From Aquilaria yunnanensis (taxonomy: Eukaryota > Streptophyta > Magnoliopsida > Malvales > Thymelaeaceae): 64,000 nucleotides of DNA. The notes under the pieces are model-generated. The model was not told the origin of the DNA. It saw only the letters and a program-made list of their open reading frames with translations, and ran no database searches. Below, piece by piece: positions 37,158-49,604 of this stretch (the first letter of the stretch is position 1; every line of letters begins with the position of its first letter). The position numbers and the translations under genes were made by a program. The DNA is taken from NCBI GenBank assembly GCA_039654915.1, contig CM077599.1:79204001-79268000 (forward strand), written 5' to 3'.

Positions 37158-37209
37158 AGTACCAGTAATCTTTTACCAAAAAAAAAAAAAAAAAAGTACC
37201 AGTAATCTT
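37158..37209 (+). mobile_element. Minimal retroposed poly(A) insertion with 15-bp target duplication
   Basis: AGTACCAGTAATCTT occurs at 37158-37172 and again at 37195-37209. Between them are only 'ttacc' and a run of A. This is the footprint of L1-type target-primed reverse transcription that aborted almost at once. Confidence 0.6.
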
Positions 37210-38650
37210 AGGGGCACAATCATCTTTCTTTCAGCCTTGAGACAAGGTAAAATACCAAAATCCTCATGAGGTTTAGTTAAATATACATTTTTACCCTTAT
37301 TGTATGGTATAACTATACCTACCCCTAAAAAATTAACATACTTACATTTAATTCCTGCAACATAACTTTGTCATTCACCATTACAAAAGATAAGAGAAAA
37401 TATCTGACTTTAACTTCCTTGCCTTTTAAAATTGAACTTTTAAAATTGTGCCAATTACTTTATTTTAGTGGTTGCGTTAACAAACTTAAAAACATTGCAG
37501 ATCAAGGTGTTAATTTTTCTAAACTGAAAATGGCAGAACACGAAATATACCACATATCTTACTTTAAGAGACAAATCAGTCACTAATGTTACATTTCAGG
37601 CAGATAAGTCATCAATATTTTCTCTCCGAGCAAATAAGCCACCTCCACTAAAGGTGTGTGCTAACGTGGGCACTCCCAACATGAATTCTTGCAGGAGCAT
37701 AATTTTGTTCTGTTCGGCCATACATAAGAGCGATAATCCTACTATTTCTTGCACAATTTGTTAACTAAGAATATCTAATTGAGGCTTAAATATTCTTTTT
37801 AAGATGTTAAGGTTTTGGTTAGATTTTAGCCCCTAATTTATTCTGTATTCAAGTCAAGCCAAGTAAAATTAGAACTAAATTGGATTGTTCGAAGGTCAAC
37901 CTACATCAAGGGAAGAAATCCCTTATAATTCACACCCTTTAATGGGTAAATTGTCTCCGGTGTTGAGTTAATTTCCTATTTCAAAAACATCAATGACACA
38001 TTTGTATTTTAAAAAATAATTGCAGGTGATTTTCCCTAGAACCTAAGATAAATTGCCCATTTATTCCTTTTACCAACTGAAAACTCACAAACGGAGTAAT
38101 ACTGAATTGATACTAATAACTTTTAAGTTTTAGTAGTTGCTCAACAGCTACGAACATATAGCATTCATATTCTATATACTTCCCCGCTGTGAATTTTCAG
38201 ATTTCGGAAAACTACAGATTTTTACCAGAAAGTAGACTCTTTTTAGTGATGACACCTAATAGCCTAATAATGAGTACAGTTTTAAAGCTTGATGGGGGGA
38301 TTGGCATGAAGAAACGTTTGATGGGCTAGTGCGCATGTTTAATGGCTATTTATGAATTTAGCCATTAAAATTAATAAAAAAATGTCTGTAATAATGAAAC
38401 TAGAGGGTAAAAATTAGTATAGAAAAAAGAAAATAATTGAAAGAAAAGGGGATCATGAAGAGGTCAAGAACCAAAAAAAAGAAAAAACTTCTTTCCGCAG
38501 AGTGGATCGTCATTAATTAATTATGGTAACGTGTTGTGTTTAGTTATTTTTGCTTCGGGTTTTCAGCAGAAAGCTCTTGTTTGTCTCCCTACTTCAAAGT
38601 TGAATATTCAAATATCGAAAACATATTTACCAACAGAAATTTTTCAGAAA

Positions 38651-38812
38651 ATGAGGAGTTCTCTGAGAAAATTGAAAGGTTTCTCGTTAACCCAGAGACA
38701 TGGACATGGTGGTGCTCCTAAGCTTGATCCAAGACAGATTCGTAATTTGGCTCAACTTGATGAGCTTACTCAGGCCTCTCAGGTGATCACAACACTTCTT
38801 TTTTTTTTTTCC

Positions 38813-38845
<33 letters not shown>

Positions 38846-41800
38846 TTCTTCTTCTTTTTTTTTTTTTGTTGGCTGGAATTTTATGTGTATTTTAGAGGAG
38901 ATTGCTACCGACAGAGCGAAATGAAATCCAGATTCATGTAACCGACCCCAAATAGTTGGGATAAAAGCTCTATTGATTGATTGATTAATTGTGTGTGTGT
39001 AGGACATGGAGCAAATGAGAGATTGTTATGATGCATTACTTTCTGCAGCTGCTGCAACCGCAAATAGTGTTTATGGTAAATCGGATTTTTCTTCATTTTT
39101 TCTAAAGATCTTGATTATTATTGATAAAATAATTCATCATTTAATTTTAATTAGTGCTTTTTTTACGTGGTTGTTCCTCTTTTTTTTCCGCTTTTGTTTA
39201 CTTGTAATCAATTTATTACTCCATAGAATTGTCAGAGTCATTCAAGGAAATGGGTTCTTGTCTTCAGCAGAGGTTTGCATTAAACGATAATGAAGAAAGT
39301 GGTAAGTATATCTCCTGGAGAAACAAAAAATACATATGCAATTTTTTTATAAAAAAATTTTTTCACATGTTTCTTGGTTTTCTGCAAGTAAAATGTTATA
39401 CTAAATGATGCAAATTTAGGGGGGAGGATGGATATAATTCTGAAGAGAATATTTATGATTTAGACAAAAAAATCACAATGAAATAAAAGTGCATATCATT
39501 CTAGAATAAAATCATGGCCTTTATTATGTAGTATTATCATTTAAGTACCACTCTAGTAGTGTTCGTGTGCAGGCAAAGTGATCTCAATGCTAGGAAAAGT
39601 GCAGCTTGAACTACAGACTCTTGTTGATCGTTATGTAAGTTGGTAAAAATATATATAGTACCACCATCCTTCAGCAGATAGCTATATTATTGTTAAAAAA
39701 TTTTACTACTGTTTTTCTTTTCTTTACTTTTCTTTTCTTTTTTACCTTACCGTAACAAAATGTTTGCTTGTACACAATTCAGAGGTCTCATGTATTCCAA
39801 ACAATCACCAGCCCATCAGAATCCCTTCTCAGTGAACTTCAAACAGTTGAGGTTTGTTCATTTTCTACTCATTATCAAGTTTCACTTCATCCATCTTTTA
39901 TTTGTATGCAAGAAAGCAACTTAAAGCGGATGGCCATTATAATCTAAAAAATTTCACTTTGTACATCAGTTGACGGCTATAGAACTAATATCAATAAGCA
40001 ATGTTTTTCCTTGTGCTGATTAAGGAGATGAAGCGGCAATGTGAAGAAAAACGGTTAGTTTTCCTTACTTTCATCTTTTCCTCCCTCCCTAAGGGAAAAC
40101 TGGGATACTGAAAGCATGCTTTTGAACACCATTACCTCAGCCTATACCACACCATTGCTTTTGAATACCGTTACCACAATCTATACTGCATTCTTCCTTA
40201 CAACACAGTGTACTGTTGTAAGTGAGACATCAATTTTCAGACTCCATCCCTGCACATAACACCCACACAATTAGCAATATATAGTGCATTATTCAATGTC
40301 CGACGAATGGCATGCAGGAACGCTTATGAATATGTGGCAATGAGATATAAGGAGAAGGGAAGATCAAAATGTGGAAAGAGTGAGAGCTTTTCAATGGAAC
40401 ATTTGAAAGAAGCTTATAACGAATTTGATGAGGAAGCAACTTTATTTGTCTTCCGTATGAGGTCGCTGAAGCAAGGCCAATCTAGGAGCCTTCTTACACA
40501 AGCGGCAAGGCACCATGCTGCTCAGGTGTTAATTTCATTCTCAGCTGTTTAACCTGCCAGAAACCCTTTTGATTGAGTCAATCTGTGAAAATTGTGATCA
40601 GTTAAGCTTCTTCAAGAAGGCCCTCAAATCTCTTGAAGCTGTAGAACCACATGTGAAAATGATCACCACAAAGCAGCATATTGATTACCACTTCAGAGGA
40701 CTTGAAGATGATGATGATGATGATGATGATTCTAATGGAAGTGACGATGATAGTGATATCAACCATGCAAATAATGATGGGCAGTTAAGTTTTGGCGATC
40801 CACAAACTGATCATGAGAAAGATTTTGTTCCTACATCACGAAACTCGATGGAGGTGAACTAACTAATTAAATTATAGTGTTGCACAAATGTTATTATCAT
40901 TTCTCTGACACAAATTAGATCCATGTTAACTTCTTTATCCTGCAGATACAGCTAGAACAATTAAACTCTACATTATTTGAAGATGCTACAAAGGTAAGCG
41001 AGCTTCTCTGTATCATCCTGTGCAATTGCAATTAACAGCTAGGCATTTTGAAATGAGTGTTAGATGCACAAAAAAGAATGCAGCTGCTGTTTATATTTTA
41101 CCTGATTGCAGGGAAACATGAACCGAACACGGCACAAGCATTGCTTCTCGATGGGAGAGGAAACCAGAAACAGAACACAGTCGGCACCACTTTTTGCAGG
41201 ATATAATGAGAAACTCCTGCAGAGGCAACCATCACTGACACGAAAACTTAACACATATGCATTACCCACACCTGTTGGCATACAGAGAACAGGCTCTCCT
41301 AGTCACAGATCAAAGACACGTATGAGTGGAGACAAACTGAGTCCACCATATTCATCCCAACTGGAAGGGAACCAAAAGTTTGCTACAATGGGCCACATGC
41401 ACACCCCTTTGACAGAAGGGGTTACAAGTTCACGGTTCAATTCAGTTTCTCGATTTGAGCAAAAAAAAATTAGAAGACAGGCCTTCTCTGGTCCGTTGTC
41501 AAGTAAACCATGGCCAGCATTGTCAGCTTCAGTATCAGGTCCCATTTTACGAAATACAGTGCTACAGTCACAGTTATCCCCAAAAGCATCACCTGCCGCT
41601 TCCCCTAGGGTTTTGTTATCCCCGAAAATTAGTGAGCTTCATGAACTTCCTAGACCTCCTGCAGCTGGCACCGGTTCCAAGTTGTTAAGGACTCCAGGTT
41701 TGATTGCTCATTCTGGGCCCTTGGTATCTTCAAATAGACCTGTGGTCTCAAAAGCAGCAACTCCATTGCCAAAACCTCCACCCGCTCTCACTCGCAGTTT

Positions 41801-41897
41801 CTCTATACCCTCAAGCACACAAAGATTGATGGAGCTTCCGACATCCAAGCCATTGGAACTCACTGAAGACTCGGTAAGAGCTCAAGATCTTGTGTGA
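38651..41897 (+). CDS. BAR-domain, hydroxyproline-rich protein (At2g33490 type)
   Basis: Ten exons are supported: 38651-38782, 39003-39075, 39227-39301, 39573-39634, 39783-39851, 40025-40053, 40318-40525, 40602-40853, 40946-40993 and 41112-41873, all with GT-AG junctions and matching phases (570 codons). The N-terminal ~250 residues form a BAR-like helical region (for example MRDCYDALLSAAAATANS, SLLTQAARHHAAQ) expected to bind curved membranes. An acidic run of eight Asp follows, then a Ser/Pro-rich tail with LTRKLNTYALPTP, SFSGPLSSKP, SPKISELHELPRPP and LTRSFSIPS motifs. The gene matches At2g33490 along its length. The normal C-terminal exon is not recognised; reading through the last donor gives VRAQDLV and a stop at 41897 (577 aa). 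A better terminal exon may exist or may have been lost. Confidence 0.88.
38813..38868 (+). repeat. (TTTC)n/(TTC)n microsatellite in intron 1
   Basis: Repeated CTTT units, then CTT units, then a T run, lie inside the first intron of the BAR gene. Confidence 0.85.
38880..38990 (+). mobile_element. 3' end fragment of a non-LTR retroelement in intron 1
   Basis: The text 'ccgaccccaaatagttggga' followed by 'taaaagctc' and a tail of TTGATTGA repeats matches the conserved 3' terminus of plant RTE-type LINEs and their SINE partners. Only the last ~100 bases are present, a typical 5'-truncated insertion. Confidence 0.6.
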
Positions 41898-43117
41898 ATT
41901 CATATTTCAATCACCAACCTGATTCTGACAGCCAACCAAGATATCACCTACCTGCCTTTCAGACGAGCAGTAAGGAGGGGCTTGTCGAATGTTTACTAGT
42001 CTGCTCTTCCCAAACTCTTGTTTCAGAATCTTTTCCATTAATCAATTTTCAACATCAATTTTGCTGGTTTCAGTTGGTTTTGTTTTTCAATCCAGAGAGA
42101 ATGTCATTCTTCTCTAATAAGCTATTCTCTTTACCTCTTCATTACAGATAAGTAGCTCAAACTTTTTAAGATTTAAGAGCTTCAATTTTTGTTCAAACTC
42201 CCAACTTTGACTATTATACTCATAAACGAAGCTTAGAAAACAAATGAAATAACACCAATAACAGGTAATTGTCCTCAAAAGCCTTCCTTCGACAGCTCAA
42301 ACTAGTTGCTGCATAAGTGCACTTGAAACGCAAAAAGTTTACCTGGATGGCTGGAAATGTCCCATGCCATTAGTATCTAAGTGAGGGAAAACAAAAACCA
42401 TTATGAACCAGATTCTGTGGCTAAGCCGAATCAAAATGAAAGCACACAAAAAGTCCAAAACAAGCACCCTAATGGAATGTTTAACTGATCTACTTCAAGT
42501 AGACCAAATTGGAACACAAATGAAAAACGGGGTACAACTGTTATAGGATCCTTATCTCATGCGAAAATTGAAGATCCCTTCACAAGGCATGTCACCCTTG
42601 TGCCAATAGAACCCTGTTTTTCTTACTCCGAATCTTACCCTACAAAGTGAAGGCCAACGCTACTATCGCTTCTGATAACAACAACCATGGGCTCTATCAG
42701 GTTAAGCACACTCAAGTATTCCACAAATATGGTTCAAACTACTAGCAAACAAAATCAATTGGCTCCTACCCAAAAAGACCCTGGATCCAACTCAAAGGAA
42801 AAACTTGGTTCTATTAAATAGGGCTTAGCTTTTGTTTCACAGTTATCAACTATCCATGCCAACTACAGGATTCAATAATGTGGGACAGTGTTAGCTTGCA
42901 TAAACAAAGCCAAATATATACAACAGACCAAAATGAACCCTGAATATGCAAGCAATACTCACCATCGGCACTATAGGACCATGATCCTTCAGCAAACCCA
43001 TACAACAAAATTCTACCTTCCAGCAACATGTAGAAAAACACATACAAAATGCTACACATAATTAATTTACCATGCAAGAGTTTAACACTATATCTACAAC
43101 AAAAGAAGCAAGGTTGG
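41898..43117. other. Region between the convergent BAR gene and COL14-like pseudogene
   Basis: This probably contains the 3' UTR of the BAR gene. I searched for its missing terminal exon and found no convincing candidate; an in-frame stretch after a possible acceptor at about 41960 does not resemble the family. No other gene is seen. Confidence 0.5.
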
Positions 43118-44821
43118 TTACTTTCTCTGTGTTTGGCCATCTGGAGCTCTACTTGCCCTCACAAATTGACCTTTCACTCACTTCCTGGTATCATCCCTCA
43201 CCTTCTTTGATTCATATTGTATGTGTTTATCATATCTACATATGACATAGACTTGACATTCACGAAACATTTATAATTTATTAATCCATGTTTATGCATG
43301 GTACTAGAACAATAGTACTATAAAATTAAGAGGCACACGAGCCTTCATGTTTTCTTCTTTTCCTTGTAACACTGCATGGCATTACCTCTATTTTGTGCTA
43401 GCAACTCCAGATCCTTTCTTGGTACAGCTGGTATTCCTTGCTCAGCCCTCACAAGGAAAGGCTTTTCCATAAAATGAATGTCATTAGAGCCATGAGTTCC
43501 TTTTAATTTCTGTAAGCTGAACATGATGATGATGGTCTTGCTACTGACAAGTTGTTGCTCTCTGACATTGCTGGCCCTTGGCTGGCTCCTAGATTGTTCT
43601 GCATTTCCAAATATAGCATCCTGAATACTTGACATATTGTAAAGCCCAACTATAAGCTACCATGCTGCCATCTTAAACTGTCCCTAGAAACGCTAGAAGC
43701 AGGTCAATATATGTTTAACACTAATGATCAACACCCTACCTCCGCAATGTAATGTAGAAGCCTGCTTGGAATCATCATACTGAAGCAAACAACCTGACAA
43801 GAATCCCATAGTACATAACAGAAGAATCTGAGTATTTTCAACAAAATGCTACTTACGTTAAACATGTCATCGTGTGCAGAAGCACAGCTTAACTGGTATA
43901 CATCTCCAAAACCTTTTGCATTAACCATAGAACATTCCTTCACCAAATCATTGAAATTTTTAGCCATGAAGCTCACATCTGTTACCCCATACGCAACTTC
44001 CAATTGGCCAGATTCCTCATGATCCCGCAATCGTCCTAACTTAAAATCCCATATCTACAATAAATTGATCAAAGTGCAAAATGTATTAATCAAGCCAATC
44101 TGTACCAGTGGAAAAAAGAAAATTCAGCCTTACAATTTATGCAAAAGCTGGAAAATCTAGTCCAATACCTAAGTACGTGGCCCATTTGCATTATAGTTCC
44201 ACCCCACATCACAACCAACATGGCGATGACTTTGCTCCTCCGCCGTCATTAGCAGAGTCAAAAACGGCTTCGTATGCTGCTGCACATTCCCTTCTTGTGG
44301 AACCACAGCAAAGCCTTTAGCTTCCACCTCCGTCACCAAGTTCTCTCCACAATCAACTCCACCGCCGCTGCCACCAGTGTCCTTACCCTTCGCATCCATA
44401 TTCATCAACCTAACCAACTGCTTAAAAATCACGTGCTTTCGCTTTCCACCACTGGAACTCTGATTCTTCACCATTTCCCCGCAACTAACTCCCTGAAACG
44501 GCACCATCATCTCCAGCACGCTAGACTTGCATCGGCAAGACCAAATCCTAGGATCTAGAGGAACAATTACCCTGTTGCTTCTCCTCCAGATCGAAATCCA
44601 AGAAAGCAGCGAGCTTAAGTTCTGAGGGGCAGCCAGAGAAACCTTCCACAGGGTTGCGATCAGGGGCAGCGGAGACGACGCAGCTGCCATGGGCATCCTA
44701 CTCACAGTCCTGGCAAGGGCAAGGTTATCGGTGGCGCAGAGGACTGCGACGGGCTCGGCAGTGCAGTTGTCACAAATCTGGGAGCGGAGGTGCTTGTGGG
44801 AAAGGAGGTTAGAGGAGTTGA

Positions 44822-45029
44822 TGAAAACAGTAGGGAACGGGAGGATTTGCAGAGAAGCACAGATAACGCATTCATTACCGCAGGTCAATATAAAAGCAGG
44901 AGCAAGCATATAGATAGTACAGAAAACTGTAAACGGATAAGACTTGGCTACAGAGGTACTAAGCTACTTGCTTAATTAGATAACTGCATAGACAGATATA
45001 CACACGTAAAAACAAAAAATTTTTTAATA
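44822..45029 (-). repeat. 3' LTR of the copia element
   Basis: Matches 49398-49604 with scattered base changes. The terminal TG has become TA at the 45029 end. Confidence 0.85.
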
Positions 45030-45366
45030 CTCTCTTTTAAGTTGGAACATGTATATTAAACATGCCCAACTTATATGCAAGTGAAAGGAATTGAACTTGG
45101 CCAAGAGCATTGGTGAGAAGATCTGCTAGTTACTCTTTGCTGGAAACTTGACATGGAATAATGTCATGTGGTTGGATCTTCTCTCGAACAAAGTGATAAT
45201 CAATTTTTATGTGTTTTGTTCTTTCATAAAATGCTGAGTTCATTGCTATATGAACTGCTACTTGATTATCACACAAGGGTTACAGTAAATGTTTTTGCTC
45301 CATAGTAAGATCCTTGAGTAGAGCTTTGAGCCGTATTAGTTCACTGGTTGTAGTAGCCATGGCTCT

Positions 45367-46521
45367 CTACTCTGCTTCGATTGATGAGTGTGCAACAATA
45401 TATTGCTTCTTTGATTTCCAAAAAATAGGAAAATCGTCTAGCTTGATGAAGAAACCAGTCTTAGAATGATGTGAAGTAGGACAGCCAGCCCAGTCCACAT
45501 CACAAAAAGCCTGTAATTTCATATCGTTCTTTGCTGGAAATAGTAAGCCTTGCCTTGGTGTTTTTCTCAAATATCGTGTCAAGTCCATCACAGCATGTAT
45601 ATGAATGTCACAAGGCTACTGCATGGATTGGCTTAGAAAATTTATGGCATACGTGATGTCCAGCCTAATGATTGTAAGATAAATAAGTTTTTCAACCAAT
45701 TGACGATATTGTCCTCGATCCACCAAAGGCGTGCCTTCTATTTTGCCAAGATGAAGTTGTTGCCGAATTGGGAAAGAGACTAGTTTATAGCCTGTCATCC
45801 TCGTCTCCTTTAGTATATCAAGGGTGAATTTTCGTTAAGATAAGAAAATGCCATATGAAGATCGTGTAGCTTCAAGTCCAAGGAAATATTTCAAATTTCC
45901 TAGATCATTTATGTAAAACAACTCACGTAGCTCTTCTTTTAGGTTGTTGATTTTCTTGGCATCAAGTCCTGCAATTATTATATCATCCACATAGAGTAAA
46001 ACAGCCATGAAATGCTTTCCAGTACCATTGATAAAAAGAGAGTAATCACATTTTGATTGCTTGAACCTAAGTCACAGTAATGACCGCGAAAACTTTTCAA
46101 ACCATTGCTATAAAGCCTGCTTTAGGCCATATAGAGATTTATGTAGTTTGCAAACTCTTGTATCACATTCTTTAATGATGCCAAGAGGTGGTCTCATATA
46201 GATTTATTCATTTAGATCCCCATAAAGAAATGTAATATTAATGTCTAATTGATGTACTTGCCATCCTTTAGTCGTTACCATTGACAAAAGACATATCATA
46301 GTTTTTAATTTAACAACAGGTGTGAATGTTTTGGTATAATCAATACCTTCTATTTGACTAAAGTTCTTTGTCATTAACAAAGCCTTAAAATGTTTAATAG
46401 TGCCATCTACCTTGTATTTAATTTGGTATGCCCACTTGGATCCAATCGTCTTTCTTCTTAGTGGTGGCTCTACCAAACTCCAAGTTTTGTTTTTCTCAAG
46501 TACTTCAATTTCATTCCTCAT
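45367..46521 (-). pseudogene. Copia reverse transcriptase and RNase H remnant
   Basis: The frame at 46204-46521 contains the RT start (NKTWSLVEPP, SKWAYQIKYK, YTKTFTPVVK, VHQLDINITFLYGDLNE). The frames at 45616-45798 and 45367-45591 hold the end of RT and RNase H (CDVDWAGCPTSHHSKTGF). Stops and frame changes show that it is inactive. Confidence 0.8.
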
Positions 46522-47003
46522 GGCCTTATGCCAGTTTGGACTCTTGCTTGCTTCCTAGTAGCTTATTGGTTCATCATTGCTTATGATGGCTGCAAGCAAA
46601 GCTTTGTTATGAGAATTAAAGCGAGAATAATCCAGATTTTGTACTAGAGGATAGGACTTACTTGAAGAAACATGATTTTCAGTAGATAAGGATGATGAAT
46701 CTACCTAAGGCAATTTGTGAACATGATCTTGTAAATAGGAGGGCAAACAACGAGTTCATTCAGGTCGGGTTCTAAGGTTAATTGTTGGTTTTTCATGACA
46801 TTGACTTCTTGTTATGGATCCTCATGAAGGGACATGTTAAAGGGATCAAGAATATTGTCACTCACAATAATTTGGTTGTTTGGCAAAATGTTGGTTTCAG
46901 GTGGCTCTTTGCTTGCATTGTACGAAAAGTTTTCTTCAAAGAATTTAATATCTCTAGACACAAAAAATTTGTGGGACTCTTGATCATAAACTTTATATTT
47001 TTT

Positions 47004-48085
47004 CTACCTCAAGGGATACCCTATGAATATGCAAGGCTTGGAATAAGACTCAAATTTATCCTTTATATTGAAATGCACATAGCATAGGCACCCAAAAACT
47101 TTTAGATGATCAAGAGAATGAATTTCATCGAAGAGCTTTATGTAGGGACTCAGACCATTTAATTTTGGTGAGGGTGTGTAGTTGTAAGCACGTACTCTCG
47201 TCAAAATTTGATAAGAAGATTGGCTTGAAAGCGTAAGGCTCTGGCTATTTCAAGAAGATGTCGATGCTTTCTCTCGACAACACTATTTTGTTGAGATGTT
47301 TTAGGCACGATGTCTGCGTAATAATCTTTTTTTTTAAAAAAAAAAAGACAAGAATTAGTTCAGTAGTTAATTCTTGTGCATTGTTGGTTTTGAACTGTTG
47401 AATATTTTTCTGAAATTGATTTTTGGTCATAGCAAGCAAGATAGAAAATTTTTCAAAGGCATCAGACTTATGTTTAAGTAGATAAAACCAAGTGCATCTA
47501 CTAAAATGATCCACAATTATAAAAAAAATAACTAGAACCAGAAAAAGATGGTGTCTTATAAGGTCCACAAATATCCGTATGCACAAGCTCAAAAGGTTTT
47601 TTTGAGATGTTAGGACTTGAAGAAAAAGAAGTTCTAGTTTGCTTTGCATGTAGGCAAGGATCACAAGGAACATCAAGTTTATTAAAAGATAAACTCAACA
47701 ACTGAGGAAAACTAGCCAATTTTTGTAAAGGAACATGACCTAGGCATTAATGCTAGATTTGATAAGAGACACTGGATTAAACATCTACAATTGTATGTTC
47801 CTTGAAGTGCATGAAGTAGTATAGACCATCTTTTTGCTCACCTATGCTAATCGTCTTCCTCGAATGCAAGCCCTGTGGTACACAATAATCAAGAAAAAAG
47901 GTAAGTGAGCAATTTAACTGCTTTATTAGTTTGCTCATAGATAATAAATTACATGTGAAACTAGGCACAAAAAGCGCATTGTTCAAAATAAGTTTTGGTA
48001 TGGTAGACAAATTTCCACGTAAGTGTATATCAAGGTTATTCCCATTTGGCAAACAAACAGTAGGTGTGGAGGTGGCTAAACTCAT
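47004..48085 (-). pseudogene. Copia protease-integrase remnant
   Basis: The frame at 47777-48085 carries the pre-integrase region (LFVPSFTCNLLSMSKL). The frames at 47245-47719 carry the integrase zinc-binding segment (PCDPCLHAKQTR) and core start (FELVHTDICGPYKTPS). The frame at 47004-47204 continues into the integrase C-terminal part (HLKVFGCLCYVHF). Frameshifts and stops interrupt the sequence. Confidence 0.75.
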
Positions 48086-48391
48086 ATGAGATAGAAAGCC
48101 TCAACGGTGTATAATGTGATATGAGGCTTCACTGTCTATAATCCGTATTGAGTCATTAAAAATCTTACGCAGAGTTATGATTTTCACTTCTTTTTTGGCT
48201 TACCAAGAAAGCCATCAACTGATCATATTGAGCTTGACTAAGTGAGATGTTGTTAGTTGATGCTAGGATGGAAGAAGTTTTGTCATTTTCCCCGGACTTA
48301 GCATTGTGTGCTGCAGCTTTGTTCGGCCTTTTTATTAATCCACCTTTGTTTGTTTGTGGTTTGCGTTTCTACCACTAATTAGAAAAACCAT

Positions 48392-49363
48392 TTATTTTAA
48401 AGCAATCATTAAGAACATGTCGTCTCTTACCAAGTGAGTGCAATGTAGCAAGGATTTGTCAATCTTAGATGAAAGTCTTGTATAGAAGGCAGCAACTTTA
48501 TGTATAGGATTTCTGGAGGCAGCCACACATTGTTGTTTTTCTTTTTTATTGACAAGTGCATATGCCTTACTGATGCTCAGTAATGGCTTCATATTGAGAA
48601 TTTGAGAATGGATGATGCTAAACTGGTTGTTAGGACCCATGAGAATGTAATAAATTTTTTTTTCTCTGCAACCAATTTGTTGCTTTTCTTTTTTATTGAC
48701 AAGTGCATATGCGTTACTGATGCTCAGTAGTGGCTTTATATTGAGAATTTGAGAATGGATGATGCTAAATTGGTCGTTAAGACCCATGAGAATGTAATGA
48801 AATTTTTTTTTCTCTTTCGGCAACCAATTTTTTGGCTACACCATAAGTACAAGTTGGAACCTTCAAATATGTTGAAAGTTCATCTCATATTTCTTTCATT
48901 TTTTGTGTAATAAGAAGCAATCGAAAGACCTTGTTGTTGAAGTGTAGTAATTTCTCATTTCAAATCATGGATACAAGGGACATTACCTTGGGAGAATTTT
49001 TCTTATAGGTTAGTCCAAATTTCTGCTACACCTTCAGCATATGCCACACTTCCATAGAGTTTCGCGAGAATGCATTGAAGAGCCATGAGAGGACCATAGC
49101 ATTAGCTTTTACTCATGTATGCTCATTGCCGTTGTCATCTCTTGGTTCTTTATTAATCCATTAACAAGGCCTACAACCTTGTTTTTGGCTCTCAAGGCAT
49201 TCAACATAGCTTTTCTCCATGTAGGATAGTTATCCCTTTTTAGGAGACAACCAACCTTGTTGAGTCCAGGGCTGTTTAATGGACTAAAAAAGAAAGGGGA
49301 ATTTGGGTCATTGGGATTGGCCAGCAAGCTTAAGGCAGTAGGCTTCTTGCAATCTTCAACCAT
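48392..49363 (-). pseudogene. Copia gag remnant with an internal 49-codon duplication
   Basis: The minus-strand frame at 49109-49363 has the copia gag N-terminal pattern (LLKRDNYPTWRKAMLNALRAK). The frame at 48392-48823 contains two successive copies of a 49-codon segment (QFSIIHSQILN, then PLLSIS and AYALVNKKEKQQ), seen at DNA level as a 147-base head-to-tail repeat at about 48546-48839. Stops and frameshifts separate the parts. Confidence 0.75.
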
Positions 49364-49397
49364 AGTTTAGGTTTTAATTATTTCTGCTTGGATACCA

Positions 49398-49604
49398 TGA
49401 AAATAGTAGGGAACTAAAAGATTTACGAAGAAGCACACATAACTCTTCATTACAGCAAGGCTATATACAAGCAGGAGCAACTGTTTTGATTGTACAAAAA
49501 CTCTAAATGGGTAAGACTTAGCTACAAAGGTACTAAGCTACTTGGTTAATAAGATAGCTACACAAGCAAATATACACATGTAAAAACGAAAGAGTTTCTT
49601 AATA
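49398..49604 (-). repeat. 5' LTR of the copia element
   Basis: The partner of 44822-45029, directly adjoining the tRNA-Met-type primer-binding site at 49386-49397. Confidence 0.85.

Larger units (their letters stand above)
35481..38530. other. AT-rich intergenic DNA upstream of the BAR gene
   Basis: No gene is seen. At 36129-36400 'ttcatttgttt'-type words recur, a low-complexity stretch. A 52-base unit ('aaaaaagtgatcaatttta'...) is present twice in tandem at about 36712-36816. At 37158-37209 a poly-A insertion is flanked by 15-bp direct repeats. Confidence 0.5.
44822..49604 (-). mobile_element. Ty1/copia retrotransposon, decayed, inserted in the COL14-like gene
   Basis: A complete but dead element of about 4.8 kb on the minus strand. 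LTRs of about 208 bases lie at 44822-45029 (3') and 49398-49604 (5'). They share long stretches such as 'aggtactaagctacttg'. The primer-binding site next to the 5' LTR reads TGGTATCCAAGC on the minus strand, close to the initiator tRNA-Met complement. A purine tract (AAAAGAGAG, minus strand) precedes the 3' LTR. The flanks GTTGA (44817-44821) and GTGGA (49605-49609) are a 5-bp target duplication with one change. The internal order gag, integrase, RT, RNase H is that of copia. Confidence 0.9.

Noticed and set aside
41303..41545. Antisense gene over BAR exon 10
   Set aside because: It is a shadow frame of a well-supported exon.
44169..44909. 246-codon minus-strand frame as an intact gene
   Set aside because: It starts inside the copia LTR and runs out of the COL14 frame after B-box 2; it is a by-product of frameshifts.
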